From positions 930,001-994,000 of the forward strand of contig CP065590.1 of the NCBI GenBank assembly GCA_016025055.1: a DNA stretch of 64,000 bases. Direction: 5' to 3'. This DNA is from Chryseobacterium indologenes (GTDB lineage: Bacteria > Bacteroidota > Bacteroidia > Flavobacteriales > Weeksellaceae). Both the position numbers and the translations under genes were made by a program. The notes under the pieces are model-generated. The model searched no databases, was not told the DNA's origin, and saw only the letters and a list, made by a program, of their open reading frames with translations. Positions 38,400-47,628 of the stretch are shown piece by piece. How positions within the stretch are numbered: position 1 is the stretch's first letter; each line of letters opens with the position of its first letter.

Positions 38400-41300
38400 T
38401 TAGAATTTAAACGTAACATTGACACCAATATCTCTTGTGGTAGGCATTGAACCAATTGACCATCCATAGGAGTTTATCCCTCCACCTACCATGGCTTCAG
38501 GATCAGCATATGGTAAATTTTTGTGGATAATCCACAGATTTCTTCCTACAATAGATATTTTAGCATCATAGATCTTAGTACCCTCCAATAAAGACTTTGG
38601 AAGCATATACCCAATACTTGCCTCTCTTAGCTTAATGAAAGAACCATCATACACAAACTCTCTTGAAGGTTGGGTTTTATATCCCATAGCAGCATTATTA
38701 TCAGCGAACGGAGATAGTTGAATATTGTTTGGAGTACCGTCAGGAAGAACACCAGGTAAAACAATAGGCTTATCTCTGTAATCTCCAACGGCAGTTTCTT
38801 TATAAAGACCTGAAGATAATCCATAATACATATCTGTTGAGAATACATCTCCTCCTTTACGCATATCAATTAAGAAGCTTAAAGAGAATCCTTTATAACT
38901 GAAGCTGTTTCTGATACCTCCAATCCAGTCTGGTGTTGTATTACCGATCACCTGATTAGGATTTTGTAAATATTTTCCTGTTTTCGGATCAATCACTTTT
39001 TGTCCGTTCAGATAAGTATAATCAGACCCGATTAATGTTCCCCAAGCTTCTCCTACTCTTGCATTTAAAGATACTCCACCCTGGAAACTATTTAATAAAT
39101 AATTGTTGATTCCGGGATATAAATTTACCACTTCATTCTGGTTTTTAGACCAGTTGGCATCAATATTCCAAGTAAAATCTTTTGTTTTTATTGGCACTAA
39201 ACCTAACTGTACCTCTACCCCGCTGTTATCAATTCTACCTGCATTGAATACTTTACCAGTATACCCTATCGCTGCAGATGTAGGCAGTGGTGAAAGAATC
39301 TGAGGATTTGTTTTTGTTTTATAATATGCCACATCAAGGGTGATTCTATCTCTTAAGAAATGAACTTCAGTTCCAATTTCAAATTCTTTAGCTCTTTGAG
39401 GCATTAAACCATAAAATGGTTGATTTAAAATCGGGTTGTAAATTCCCGTTCCGTTTAAGATCCCAGCAGACTTATAATTATTAACCAATTGGTATGGATT
39501 TGCAGTTCCTCCAACTTCTGCATAATTGGCTCTGATTTTCCAGAAATTCATCCATCGTTTGGTATCAAGAATTTCGGACATAATTAAAGACCCGGTAATG
39601 GATGGATAATTATATATATTATTATCTGGATTTAAGGTTGACACTTCGGCTCTCCTCCAGGTTGCATCTAAATAGAATTTTTTATAAAAATCAAATGAAG
39701 CAGTAGCAAATAATGAATTTGTCTGTTGTGTAGATACATTTTCATCCGGAGCAAGAGGTGCCTTTTTAGAATTGGATAAAGCATAAATTCCGGGAACGAT
39801 CAACCCTCCTTCTGTGGAAGCATAGATTGAGCTATCATAGTTTCTACGAATATTTCCTCCCACAACTCCGGAAATATTAATATTATCCGTGATATCGAAT
39901 TTATAATTCACCATTAAGTCATAATTGGTTTCTGTCTGTAAGATATCACGTCTTCCATATCCTGAACCAATAACATTATTTGATTGTCCGAAAGCCTGAG
40001 GCAAGGATCCCACGGCCAATCTGGTATCAGCGGTAAGATTTGTTCTGTCATAAGAAACTTTCCCGGTAACAGAGATATTATCGAACAGATCATATGTTAC
40101 CTGACCATAGGTAAAACTTCTGTATCTTTTATCTGAAGAATAATTTTGATAAGCCTGGAAATATGGATTATTCCAATAAGCAGGAGCCCCGTTTGTAGCA
40201 GACTTTCTGCTCCATGTAACGTTACCATAATTATTTGATGCATTGGCAACATGTGGATCTATATTTGCAAGATACGCTTGTTCAAGATCTTTAACATCAA
40301 CGTTAGTTTGCCACCATTGTCTGAAGCCAGTCGCTATATTGTTTGAATACCCTGTAATACTTCTCCCTTTAGTTTCCTGCAAAGTCATCGTAGAATAAAA
40401 AGAAGAGTGTAATTTAGGAGTCAGATCATAATTAACCTTTAAAGAGAAATTATTTTTGTTAAGGTGGGAATTAGGCATTAGTCCGTCGGACATCATATTC
40501 TCGTAAGTAAAGCTGATGTTTTTCCCTTTCTGTCCTTTCTCTAACGTTACACTATTGATGTACGAAGCAGGATTGTTGAAAAATGTAATGGGGCCATTTT
40601 TAGCGGCTACCCAAGGAGTTGCTTTTTTATAATTTGGTGATGAAGGATTAAATGAATCCCATTGGTATACCATTAAATTAGGATCAAACTTAGGCCCCCA
40701 TGAAGCATCTGCACCAAAGTTAGCATAATTTAAACCATCAGATGCCTGTGCTCCGAATTTCTGAGCATATCCGGCACCATATCTAGTCTGGTATTCAGGG
40801 AAAGTAGATTTGTCAATAAATCCGACTTGTATAGCTGAAGAGAATGTCACTCCCCAAGATCCGTCATCTTTTCCTTTTCCATTTTTAGTGGTAATCACAA
40901 TAACTCCGTTAAGACCTCTATCTCCATACAATGCAGATGCGGCAGCACCTTTCAGAACGTTGATGGATTCAATATCATCCTGATTGATATCTGAAAGCGC
41001 ATTACCATAGTCCAGTGAATTGGCCTGAGTATTAGTGTTGTTCACAGGTGATCCATCAATAACAATGAGTGGATTACCTCCTGCCAGCGATTTTACTCCT
41101 CTGATAACCAAATTGGAAGACCCTCCAAAGTTATTATTTGTAGTAACATTAAGACCTGCTACCTTACCGGATAATTGCGCCGCAATATTTCCTGTATTCG
41201 TGGTTCCGTCGGAAAGAGCACCTGCTTTAATTTCCTGGGAAGCATATCCCAAAGATTTTTTCTCTCTCTTGATCCCAAGTGCAGTTACTACTACCCCTTC

Positions 41301-41402
41301 GATTTCTTTTGTTTTAATGGTATCTTTCTTTTCCTGCGCATGAGCTACAGCAATAGAGGAAGACAATACCAAAACAAGAAGACCTGTTGTTAGTTTCTTC
41401 AT
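38400..41402 (-). CDS. SusC/RagA-type TonB-dependent transporter (unit 2)
   Basis: 1,000 residues from ATG 41400-41402, which opens the signal peptide MKKLTTGLLVLVLSSSIAVA; the longer frame to 41453 crosses the promoter. TonB-box-like EIEGVVVTALGIKREKKSLG, plug blocks AAQLSGKVAGLNVTTN, DIESINVLKGAAASALYGDR and NGVIVITTKNGKG, then the barrel with family signatures FSLSFLIDMRKGGDVFS and GRNLWIIHKNLPYADPEA. It ends in VNVTFKF. It lacks the usual N-terminal extension, as do its two paralogues. Paired with the SusD-like gene downstream. Confidence 0.9.
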   Translation of the reverse strand: MKKLTTGLLVLVLSSSIAVAHAQEKKDTIKTKEIEGVVVTALGIKREKKSLGYASQEIKAGALSDGTTNTGNIAAQLSGKVAGLNVTTNNNFGGSSNLVIRGVKSLAGGNPLIVIDGSPVNNTNTQANSLDYGNALSDINQDDIESINVLKGAAASALYGDRGLNGVIVITTKNGKGKDDGSWGVTFSSAIQVGFIDKSTFPEYQTRYGAGYAQKFGAQASDGLNYANFGADASWGPKFDPNLMVYQWDSFNPSSPNYKKATPWVAAKNGPITFFNNPASYINSVTLEKGQKGKNISFTYENMMSDGLMPNSHLNKNNFSLKVNYDLTPKLHSSFYSTMTLQETKGRSITGYSNNIATGFRQWWQTNVDVKDLEQAYLANIDPHVANASNNYGNVTWSRKSATNGAPAYWNNPYFQAYQNYSSDKRYRSFTYGQVTYDLFDNISVTGKVSYDRTNLTADTRLAVGSLPQAFGQSNNVIGSGYGRRDILQTETNYDLMVNYKFDITDNINISGVVGGNIRRNYDSSIYASTEGGLIVPGIYALSNSKKAPLAPDENVSTQQTNSLFATASFDFYKKFYLDATWRRAEVSTLNPDNNIYNYPSITGSLIMSEILDTKRWMNFWKIRANYAEVGGTANPYQLVNNYKSAGILNGTGIYNPILNQPFYGLMPQRAKEFEIGTEVHFLRDRITLDVAYYKTKTNPQILSPLPTSAAIGYTGKVFNAGRIDNSGVEVQLGLVPIKTKDFTWNIDANWSKNQNEVVNLYPGINNYLLNSFQGGVSLNARVGEAWGTLIGSDYTYLNGQKVIDPKTGKYLQNPNQVIGNTTPDWIGGIRNSFSYKGFSLSFLIDMRKGGDVFSTDMYYGLSSGLYKETAVGDYRDKPIVLPGVLPDGTPNNIQLSPFADNNAAMGYKTQPSREFVYDGSFIKLREASIGYMLPKSLLEGTKIYDAKISIVGRNLWIIHKNLPYADPEAMVGGGINSYGWSIGSMPTTRDIGVNVTFKF

Positions 41403-41425
41403 ATCTAAATTAATTTTGTACCTCA

Positions 41426-41456
41426 CAAAAATGTAAAACTTTCTTAATAACACAAA
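41426..41456 (-). promoter_or_regulatory. Promoter of susCD unit 2
   Basis: Minus strand: TTTG (41453-41456) and CATTTTTG (41426-41433), 24 nt before the ATG, in the block conserved with units 1 and 3. The rest of the stretch up to 41764 is AT-rich and gene-free. Confidence 0.6.
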
Positions 41457-41764
41457 GAAAAATTGAATAAAATTAACATATATTCAATAATTAAGAAATT
41501 TAACACCATCAAAATTATTAAATTAAGTTAAAATCACTTTTTTTAACAAAAACATCACAAATAAGTATAATTTTAATTTAGAAAACTATAACAATGTATA
41601 AAATTGACAATATCTATATTAAAATGAAAATTAAATCAACTAAAATACTGATAATCAGAAGTATATAAAAACAGCATTAAAATATCAAGTTAAGACAATA
41701 AAAATACTATGTAAAGCATATTAATTTTATTAACCGCTAAAATTTCTTAAAATGGATACAAATT

Positions 41765-41785
41765 AAAAAAACCGCCCGAAGGCGG
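41765..41785 (-). terminator. Terminator of susCD unit 3
   Basis: CCGCC-TTCG-GGCGG followed by T7 on the minus strand, 32 bp after the susD stop; the third copy of the same terminator. Confidence 0.85.
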
Positions 41786-41816
41786 TATAATATAAATATT
41801 AAATAAATGTCAAATA

Positions 41817-43250
41817 TTAATTAACGTCCCAGAATATTTTGGTTGTTAATTTATCACCTCCGATAGCAGCACTTGCAGCAGAACTGTTAGTACCGTTTGT
41901 CGTTGCTTCCGCAGGAGGATATTGTAACCTAACCGGTACTTTACCACCCGCATTTGGAATTGCTGTTGTTGGCGCAACCAATTGTGGATAATCAAGTCTT
42001 CTGTAGAAATTCCATGATGTCATAGCCTGGTTATACATTGCTACCCACGCTTGCTCTCCAATAGATTTTTTCCAGTTGGAAGCATCATAAGGATGAGCTG
42101 CTATATATGCAGCAGCATCAGCATTTTTCCCCCAATCACTGAATGAAGAAGTAATTGCAGTTGAATATAAAGCTGCCGGACTTCCTCCAATTCCCCATCT
42201 TGCAGCAGCTTCAGCTAAGTAAAAAGCCACTTCAGTATAACTTAAAAGAATACCAGGTGTGGTAGCATCTCTGGTAAAAGCTCCTGGTTTTGAAAAACTA
42301 GCAAATGATCCCGGTGATCCGATGACCTGCCCTACATATTGCCCATTGATTAGGCCTCTGTAGTAAACACTTATTCTTGTATCATTATTAGTCTTCATAT
42401 AATCAATCAAAGTTTTCCCGGCAATAAAATCATTTCTGGAAGTCACTTCCTGATAAATCGGATTTTCATTTGGAGAAGAATCTATGTACTGAAATTTACA
42501 GTCATCCGCTGAAGAAGTCATCACACCACCTGCAATAGCCTGGTTAACCGTAGCCTGCGCCAGAGTTGGATTTACATCCGCCAAAGAAATACCTAATTTA
42601 AGCAACAAAGAATTAGCAAATATTTTCCATTTACCTACATCTCCTTTATACAAAATATCACCACCTCCAAAGGCCGAAGAATCCGCCGATAAACTGGTGA
42701 TATCAGCTTTCACCCGGTCTATTAATGAAGCGTAAATATCAGATGCTTTATCATATTTAGGCAGTGGATATTTTTCAATATCAAGAGCCTGAGTATAAGG
42801 AACATCCCCATAAGTATCAACTAAAACCTGAAATGTATAGACTTGCATAAGATCAATTACAGCCAGTTGATTCTGCTTTACATCTGGCCATGTTGCCACT
42901 TCCTGAAAAGTAGGAACATATGCATTTACGATCCTTCTCGCCTGATCCAAATTCTTCAGTACATTCACATAAGTATCAATCCAAACAAGATTGGACACAT
43001 TACGATTGGTAAAGTCATAATTACTTTCATTTACATAAATGGTTTCCTGCCAGTATTGCATTGTTAATCTAAAATTATTTTCGTTCACATTAGGAGTTGT
43101 CATATAATCACTTAATTCCTTTTGTGCAAAAGTGACCAAAGCTTCAGGATTAGTATCGTACGTAGCATGCTGATCCGTGTTTACATCATCAGATGTTTGA
43201 CACCCTATGAACAACAACGTAACTAAAGATGTTAATATATATTTTTTCAT
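41817..43250 (-). CDS. SusD/RagB-like outer-membrane lipoprotein (unit 3)
   Basis: 477 residues. Lipoprotein signal LVTLLFIGC (Cys17) followed by QTSDDVNTD. Family blocks: LTMQYWQETIYVNESNYD, VDTYGDVPYTQALD, GEQAWVAMYNQAMTSWNFYR, and the C-terminus IGGDKLTTKIFWDVN. It starts 6 bp after the susC-like gene of the same unit. Surface lid for that transporter; ligand unknown. Confidence 0.9.
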   Translation of the reverse strand: MKKYILTSLVTLLFIGCQTSDDVNTDQHATYDTNPEALVTFAQKELSDYMTTPNVNENNFRLTMQYWQETIYVNESNYDFTNRNVSNLVWIDTYVNVLKNLDQARRIVNAYVPTFQEVATWPDVKQNQLAVIDLMQVYTFQVLVDTYGDVPYTQALDIEKYPLPKYDKASDIYASLIDRVKADITSLSADSSAFGGGDILYKGDVGKWKIFANSLLLKLGISLADVNPTLAQATVNQAIAGGVMTSSADDCKFQYIDSSPNENPIYQEVTSRNDFIAGKTLIDYMKTNNDTRISVYYRGLINGQYVGQVIGSPGSFASFSKPGAFTRDATTPGILLSYTEVAFYLAEAAARWGIGGSPAALYSTAITSSFSDWGKNADAAAYIAAHPYDASNWKKSIGEQAWVAMYNQAMTSWNFYRRLDYPQLVAPTTAIPNAGGKVPVRLQYPPAEATTNGTNSSAASAAIGGDKLTTKIFWDVN

Positions 43251-43256
43251 GTCTTC

Positions 43257-46200
43257 TTAAAAATTGATTTTCACATTAAACGAAATATTCCTTGTAGTTG
43301 GCAGAGGCCCAGATTGATACCCCTGAATATTTCCTGCCGACAGACCTGCTTCAGGATCTGAATAAGGAAGATTTTTATGAATAATCCATAAATTATTCCC
43401 TATTAAACTCATTGACATCCCCTGTATGAACTTGGAATTGAAAATGTTTTTATTGAATCTATACGTTATTGCCACTTCTCTAAGCTTAACGAAACTTGCA
43501 TCATAAATGTACGCAGCTCCAGGAAGATCCGTTTGTAAATTCTGACTGGATACCGACTTATCTAATCTGATCGTATTTGGAATATAGTGACCAGGATTAT
43601 TAGGATCAGCCATTACTCCCGGTTGGATAACACCTCCCAATGGAGTACTCACATACCCTGAGTTAGGATTTCCTGGTGTATTGTAAACAGAATTTCTTAT
43701 CGGATTACCCAAATCATTTAAACCTACTGAATCAGGATAAAGACCAGTACCATAACCGTAAGATTGGTCTAAGGAATATACTTTCCCGCCTTGTCTCCAG
43801 TCGATCAGGAAACTTAGTGAAAGATTTTTATAATTTATCGTGTTATTTAAACCTGCACTCCATCTTGCCTGGAAACTTCCCTGATCATAAACGGCTTTAT
43901 CTGTCACTAAATATGCCCCATTTGGACCAACAATCTTCTGACCATTTGAATCATAAACAAAATCAGAGGTCCAGATTGTACCATAATCACCATTCAAAGG
44001 TGCATTAACACTGGCACCTCCCTGAAGCCTACCAATTGAAATATTTTCAATACCAGGACTTAATGCAGTAACTTTAGTCCATGGATTAGACCAGTTTAAA
44101 TTAAGATCCCATGAGAAGTTTGTTGTTTTAATAGGAGTTACATTCACTGCAACCTCAAATCCTTTTGTGGTAAGTTCTCCGGCATTTTGAGTCTTAGCAC
44201 TAGCTCCTGTACCATAGGATACCGGCAGAGCCAGAATCTGATCATATGCCTTATTCTGGAACCATGAAATATCAAAACCAAAACGATTATTGAATAATTT
44301 TGTTTCAATACCTACTTCTATATTTTTTAGCCCCTGAGACTTAAGATCAAAGTTTCTAAGGGTTGCATTATAAGCATATACAGGAACATCGCCATAAGAG
44401 GCCTGTGCAAAATAACGATTCAGCAACTGATCTGCTCTGGTATCTGATCCCACCTGAGAATATCCAGCACGAACTTTACCAAAATTCAGCCAGTTAGCTT
44501 TAACCAAATTAGAGAAAACGATACTTCCCGACACCGACGGATACCAATACACAGCATTAGTATCAGGTAAAGCCGTAGATTGATCTCTTCTGATAGTACC
44601 TTCAAGGTAGTAAGTATTAGCATACCCTAATGACACCTGAGCAAAAACGCCATATACATATTTTGATATATCAGAAATCAAAGGTCTTACAGGATTTGAT
44701 TTTGAATTTGAAATGGTATAAATTCCAGGAGTATACAATCCTCCAGATGTTGATTGCTGATTTGAAAAAGCTTTCTGTACGTTAACATTTCCTCCTAATA
44801 AAGCACTAACATTAAAATCCTCAGTTATATTCTTCTTATAAGTTGCGATAAGGTCATAGTTCGTTTCATTGAATTTATAATTACTTAAAGCATATCCTGA
44901 TGGCTGAACGACTGTATTCAATCCAAAAAGATTTCCTACGTAAGAACCAACAGCTTTTCTTTCTTCAGTCATCATGGTATACCCGTCTGTACCCATTCTG
45001 AATAATAGATTAAAGTCTTTACTCACGTCATAGTTTAAACTGAAATTCCCTGCAAACCTGTCTCTGGAGTCATTCTGATAGTTTTCATATCTCTGGAAAT
45101 ATGGGTTATCCCAGAATCCCGGAGACAAATCATCAGTTGCATTTATATTCCAGGTATAGTTCTTTTTGTAGGTTCTATATAGGTATTGTAAATCTTTAAT
45201 ATCAACGTTTGTTGCCCACCATTGTCTGAAATTAGTCATAATGTTATCATTATAACCTGTACTGTTTCTACCCTTGGTTTTTTGAGTTACATAGTTAGCA
45301 TAGAAGTTTGCCGTCAATTTATCCGTCAGCTTATAAGAAGCGCTTCCGCTAAAGTTATTTTTCATCAACTCACTATTAGGCATGATATCGGACGCATTGG
45401 TATTTGAATAGCTTAAACGATATGTCGCTTTCTCATCACCGCCACTCAAAGCTATATTATTAACATAAGTTGCACCAACGTCAAAAAACTTGATCGGTCC
45501 ATTTTTCGCCATTTGCCAAGGAGTTCTTTGTCCTTCCGTAGGTGATCCCGGAGTAAAAGCTCCATACTGCCAAACCAAAGATCCATCATAAGGAGATCCA
45601 TAGGATGCATCATTTCCAAATTCTACAATCGGACTACCATCTAAAGTTCCGGCAAAACTTCTCCCTCTGTACCCTTGGCCATACTGAGTCTGATATTTAG
45701 GGAAAGTTGATCTATCCACAGTTGACATTGTGATAGAACTTGAGAATTCAAGCCCAATCCCTTCTTTATTTCTCTTTCCTTTTTTTGTCGTAATTAGAAT
45801 AACCCCATTTTGAGCCCTGGATCCGTAAAGTGCAGTTGCAGCAGCACCTTTCAGAACGTTAACAGTTTCTATATCATTCGGGTTAATATCAGAAATAGCA
45901 CTACCGTAATCATAACCACCACCACCAGTATTCTGGGATGTTGTATTGATATTGTTATTTAGAATAGGAATCCCATCTACCACGAACAAGGCTTGATTGT
46001 CTCCCAAAAGAGATTTAAAACCCCTCATTACCACATTGACAGACCCACCAAAGTTCGTACTCTGTTTAATTTCCAGACCGGCTACTTTACCGGAAAGGTT
46101 ATTCAAAAAGTTTGTTGTTGGATTTTTATTAACTGCGTCCCCTTTTACTTCCTGGGTAGCATAACCGAGAGATCTTTTCTCTCTTTTGATTCCGAGTGCA

Positions 46201-46322
46201 GTCACTACAACTCCCTCGATTTCTTTCGTCTTCACGGTATCATTCTTTTTTTCTTGGGCATTTGCAATTGCCACAGAAGAAGTCAACATCAACACTAGAA
46301 GACTGGTTGTTAGTTTCTTCAT
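43257..46322 (-). CDS. SusC/RagA-type TonB-dependent transporter (unit 3)
   Basis: 1,021 residues. Signal peptide MKKLTTSLLVLMLTSSVAIA, TonB-box-like EIEGVVVTALGIKREKRSLG, plug blocks NNLSGKVAGLEIKQST, DIETVNVLKGAAATALYGSR, NGVILITTKKGKR, and barrel signatures LSLSFLIDWRQGGKVYS and GNNLWIIHKNLPYSDPEAG. Again there is no N-terminal regulatory-like extension. This is the first transcribed unit of the tandem array on the minus strand, though each unit has its own promoter and terminator. Confidence 0.9.
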   Translation of the reverse strand: MKKLTTSLLVLMLTSSVAIANAQEKKNDTVKTKEIEGVVVTALGIKREKRSLGYATQEVKGDAVNKNPTTNFLNNLSGKVAGLEIKQSTNFGGSVNVVMRGFKSLLGDNQALFVVDGIPILNNNINTTSQNTGGGGYDYGSAISDINPNDIETVNVLKGAAATALYGSRAQNGVILITTKKGKRNKEGIGLEFSSSITMSTVDRSTFPKYQTQYGQGYRGRSFAGTLDGSPIVEFGNDASYGSPYDGSLVWQYGAFTPGSPTEGQRTPWQMAKNGPIKFFDVGATYVNNIALSGGDEKATYRLSYSNTNASDIMPNSELMKNNFSGSASYKLTDKLTANFYANYVTQKTKGRNSTGYNDNIMTNFRQWWATNVDIKDLQYLYRTYKKNYTWNINATDDLSPGFWDNPYFQRYENYQNDSRDRFAGNFSLNYDVSKDFNLLFRMGTDGYTMMTEERKAVGSYVGNLFGLNTVVQPSGYALSNYKFNETNYDLIATYKKNITEDFNVSALLGGNVNVQKAFSNQQSTSGGLYTPGIYTISNSKSNPVRPLISDISKYVYGVFAQVSLGYANTYYLEGTIRRDQSTALPDTNAVYWYPSVSGSIVFSNLVKANWLNFGKVRAGYSQVGSDTRADQLLNRYFAQASYGDVPVYAYNATLRNFDLKSQGLKNIEVGIETKLFNNRFGFDISWFQNKAYDQILALPVSYGTGASAKTQNAGELTTKGFEVAVNVTPIKTTNFSWDLNLNWSNPWTKVTALSPGIENISIGRLQGGASVNAPLNGDYGTIWTSDFVYDSNGQKIVGPNGAYLVTDKAVYDQGSFQARWSAGLNNTINYKNLSLSFLIDWRQGGKVYSLDQSYGYGTGLYPDSVGLNDLGNPIRNSVYNTPGNPNSGYVSTPLGGVIQPGVMADPNNPGHYIPNTIRLDKSVSSQNLQTDLPGAAYIYDASFVKLREVAITYRFNKNIFNSKFIQGMSMSLIGNNLWIIHKNLPYSDPEAGLSAGNIQGYQSGPLPTTRNISFNVKINF

Positions 46323-46345
46323 ATCAAATTAATTTTGTATTCGTA

Positions 46346-46376
46346 CAAATTTGTAAAACTTTATTAAAATCACAAA
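46346..46376 (-). promoter_or_regulatory. Promoter of susCD unit 3
   Basis: Minus strand: TTTG (46373-46376) and CAAATTTG (46346-46353), 24 nt before the ATG. Same spacing and flanking sequence (AAAGTTTTACAAATTTG) as in unit 1 and, with small changes, unit 2. Confidence 0.6.
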
Positions 46377-46946
46377 GCAATTTCTTAAAAAAATATTAAT
46401 ATTTTAACAATAACAACAAATAAGGTTAAAAATAATACTAATTTATGTTAAAATCAATAATTTTAACAAAAACAATAAAAATTAATCGATATAATAGTTA
46501 CAAAACATTAATAATATCAATCATATGTCTAAATTCAATTAAAATAAGCCGCAAATGAATGATTAACAACAACTTAACCCAATTACAGTTAACAGAAAAT
46601 GCCAAATAACAACTTATACAATGCTATGCATATATTTTATTTTCATCACCAAAAGGAGAAAAAAGACCAGAGAAGGCAGAAAAATCAGGAAGCAGTTATA
46701 AAAGATCAGTCAAGAAACAAAGGATACTTCAAAATAATCAACACATCAGAATATATGTTATCATTAAAATAACTTATTTATTCAAAATACATTAAAAGAC
46801 TAAAATAGTACAGGAACAAAAATCTCCCCCATAATACAATTCATTACCAACTGCCACAGACGTCTAATGCAGTTTATTACAAATTAAAATCCTCAACAAA
46901 TCAATTTGTTTTTATAATTTTACATCTCTTATTTTCAAAGACAGGC
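46377..46946. other. Long AT-rich intergenic region between susC unit 3 and rnhB
   Basis: About 570 bp without a supported gene. It is very A-rich and contains one purine-rich patch near 46650-46720. The rnhB promoter should be near 46905-46925 (TATAATTTTACATC), only partly matching the consensus. I see no hairpin or repeat that explains the length. Confidence 0.4.
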
Positions 46947-47531
46947 ATGGAGTTATTACAAAAGTGGACAGACATCTATATTGAAGTAGGATGTGATGAG
47001 GTTGGCAGAGGCTGCTTAAGCGGACCGGTGGTAGCTGCTGCTGTTATTTTAGATGATAATTTTAAACAAAACCTGGTGAATGATTCAAAAAAGCTAACAT
47101 TCAAAACAAGAATGGAGCTGGATACTTATATTAAGGATAATGTGAAAAATTATGCTATTGCAGAACTTCCGCCATCATTTATAGATGAACATAATATTCT
47201 GAATGCCAGCATTCATGCTATGCATAGGGCATTGGATCAACTCACGATCACTCCCGAGCTTATTTTAGTGGATGGCAACAAATTTCATCCTTACAATTAT
47301 ATACCGCATCAATGTATTATCAAAGGGGATTCAAAAGTATTATCCATTGCAGCAGCTTCTATTCTGGCCAAAAACTACAGAGACAGACTCATGATTGAGC
47401 TGCACGAAGAATTTCCCGATTACGGCTGGGATACGAACTTTGGATATGCCACTAAAAAGCATCAGGAAGCCCTTATAAAACACGGTCCTACAAAACACCA
47501 CCGACAATCATTCCGATTGAAATACGATTAA
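46947..47531 (+). CDS. rnhB: Ribonuclease HII
   Basis: Removes RNA from RNA-DNA hybrids and misincorporated ribonucleotides. 194 residues, normal for the family. Conserved motifs: CDEVGRGCLSGPVVAAAV with catalytic Asp17-Glu18, LILVDGN with Asp109, and SIAAASILAKNYRD with Asp146; the GYATKKHQEAL...GPTKHHRQSF end is typical of type II enzymes. Single gene, convergent with yidC. Confidence 0.95.
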   Translation: MELLQKWTDIYIEVGCDEVGRGCLSGPVVAAAVILDDNFKQNLVNDSKKLTFKTRMELDTYIKDNVKNYAIAELPPSFIDEHNILNASIHAMHRALDQLTITPELILVDGNKFHPYNYIPHQCIIKGDSKVLSIAAASILAKNYRDRLMIELHEEFPDYGWDTNFGYATKKHQEALIKHGPTKHHRQSFRLKYD

Positions 47532-47570
47532 TTATAATAGTTACAGGGCTAAACTAAAGCCTGATAAACA

Positions 47571-47605
47571 AAAAAAGAGAAGCAATCGTATTGCTTCTCT
47601 TTTTT
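47571..47605. terminator. Bidirectional terminator between rnhB and yidC
   Basis: Stem AGAGAAGCAAT with ATTGCTTCTCT around a 3-nt loop, with A6 before and T6 after, between two convergent genes. Confidence 0.85.
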
Positions 47606-47628
47606 ATATGGTATACTAATCAAATAGA

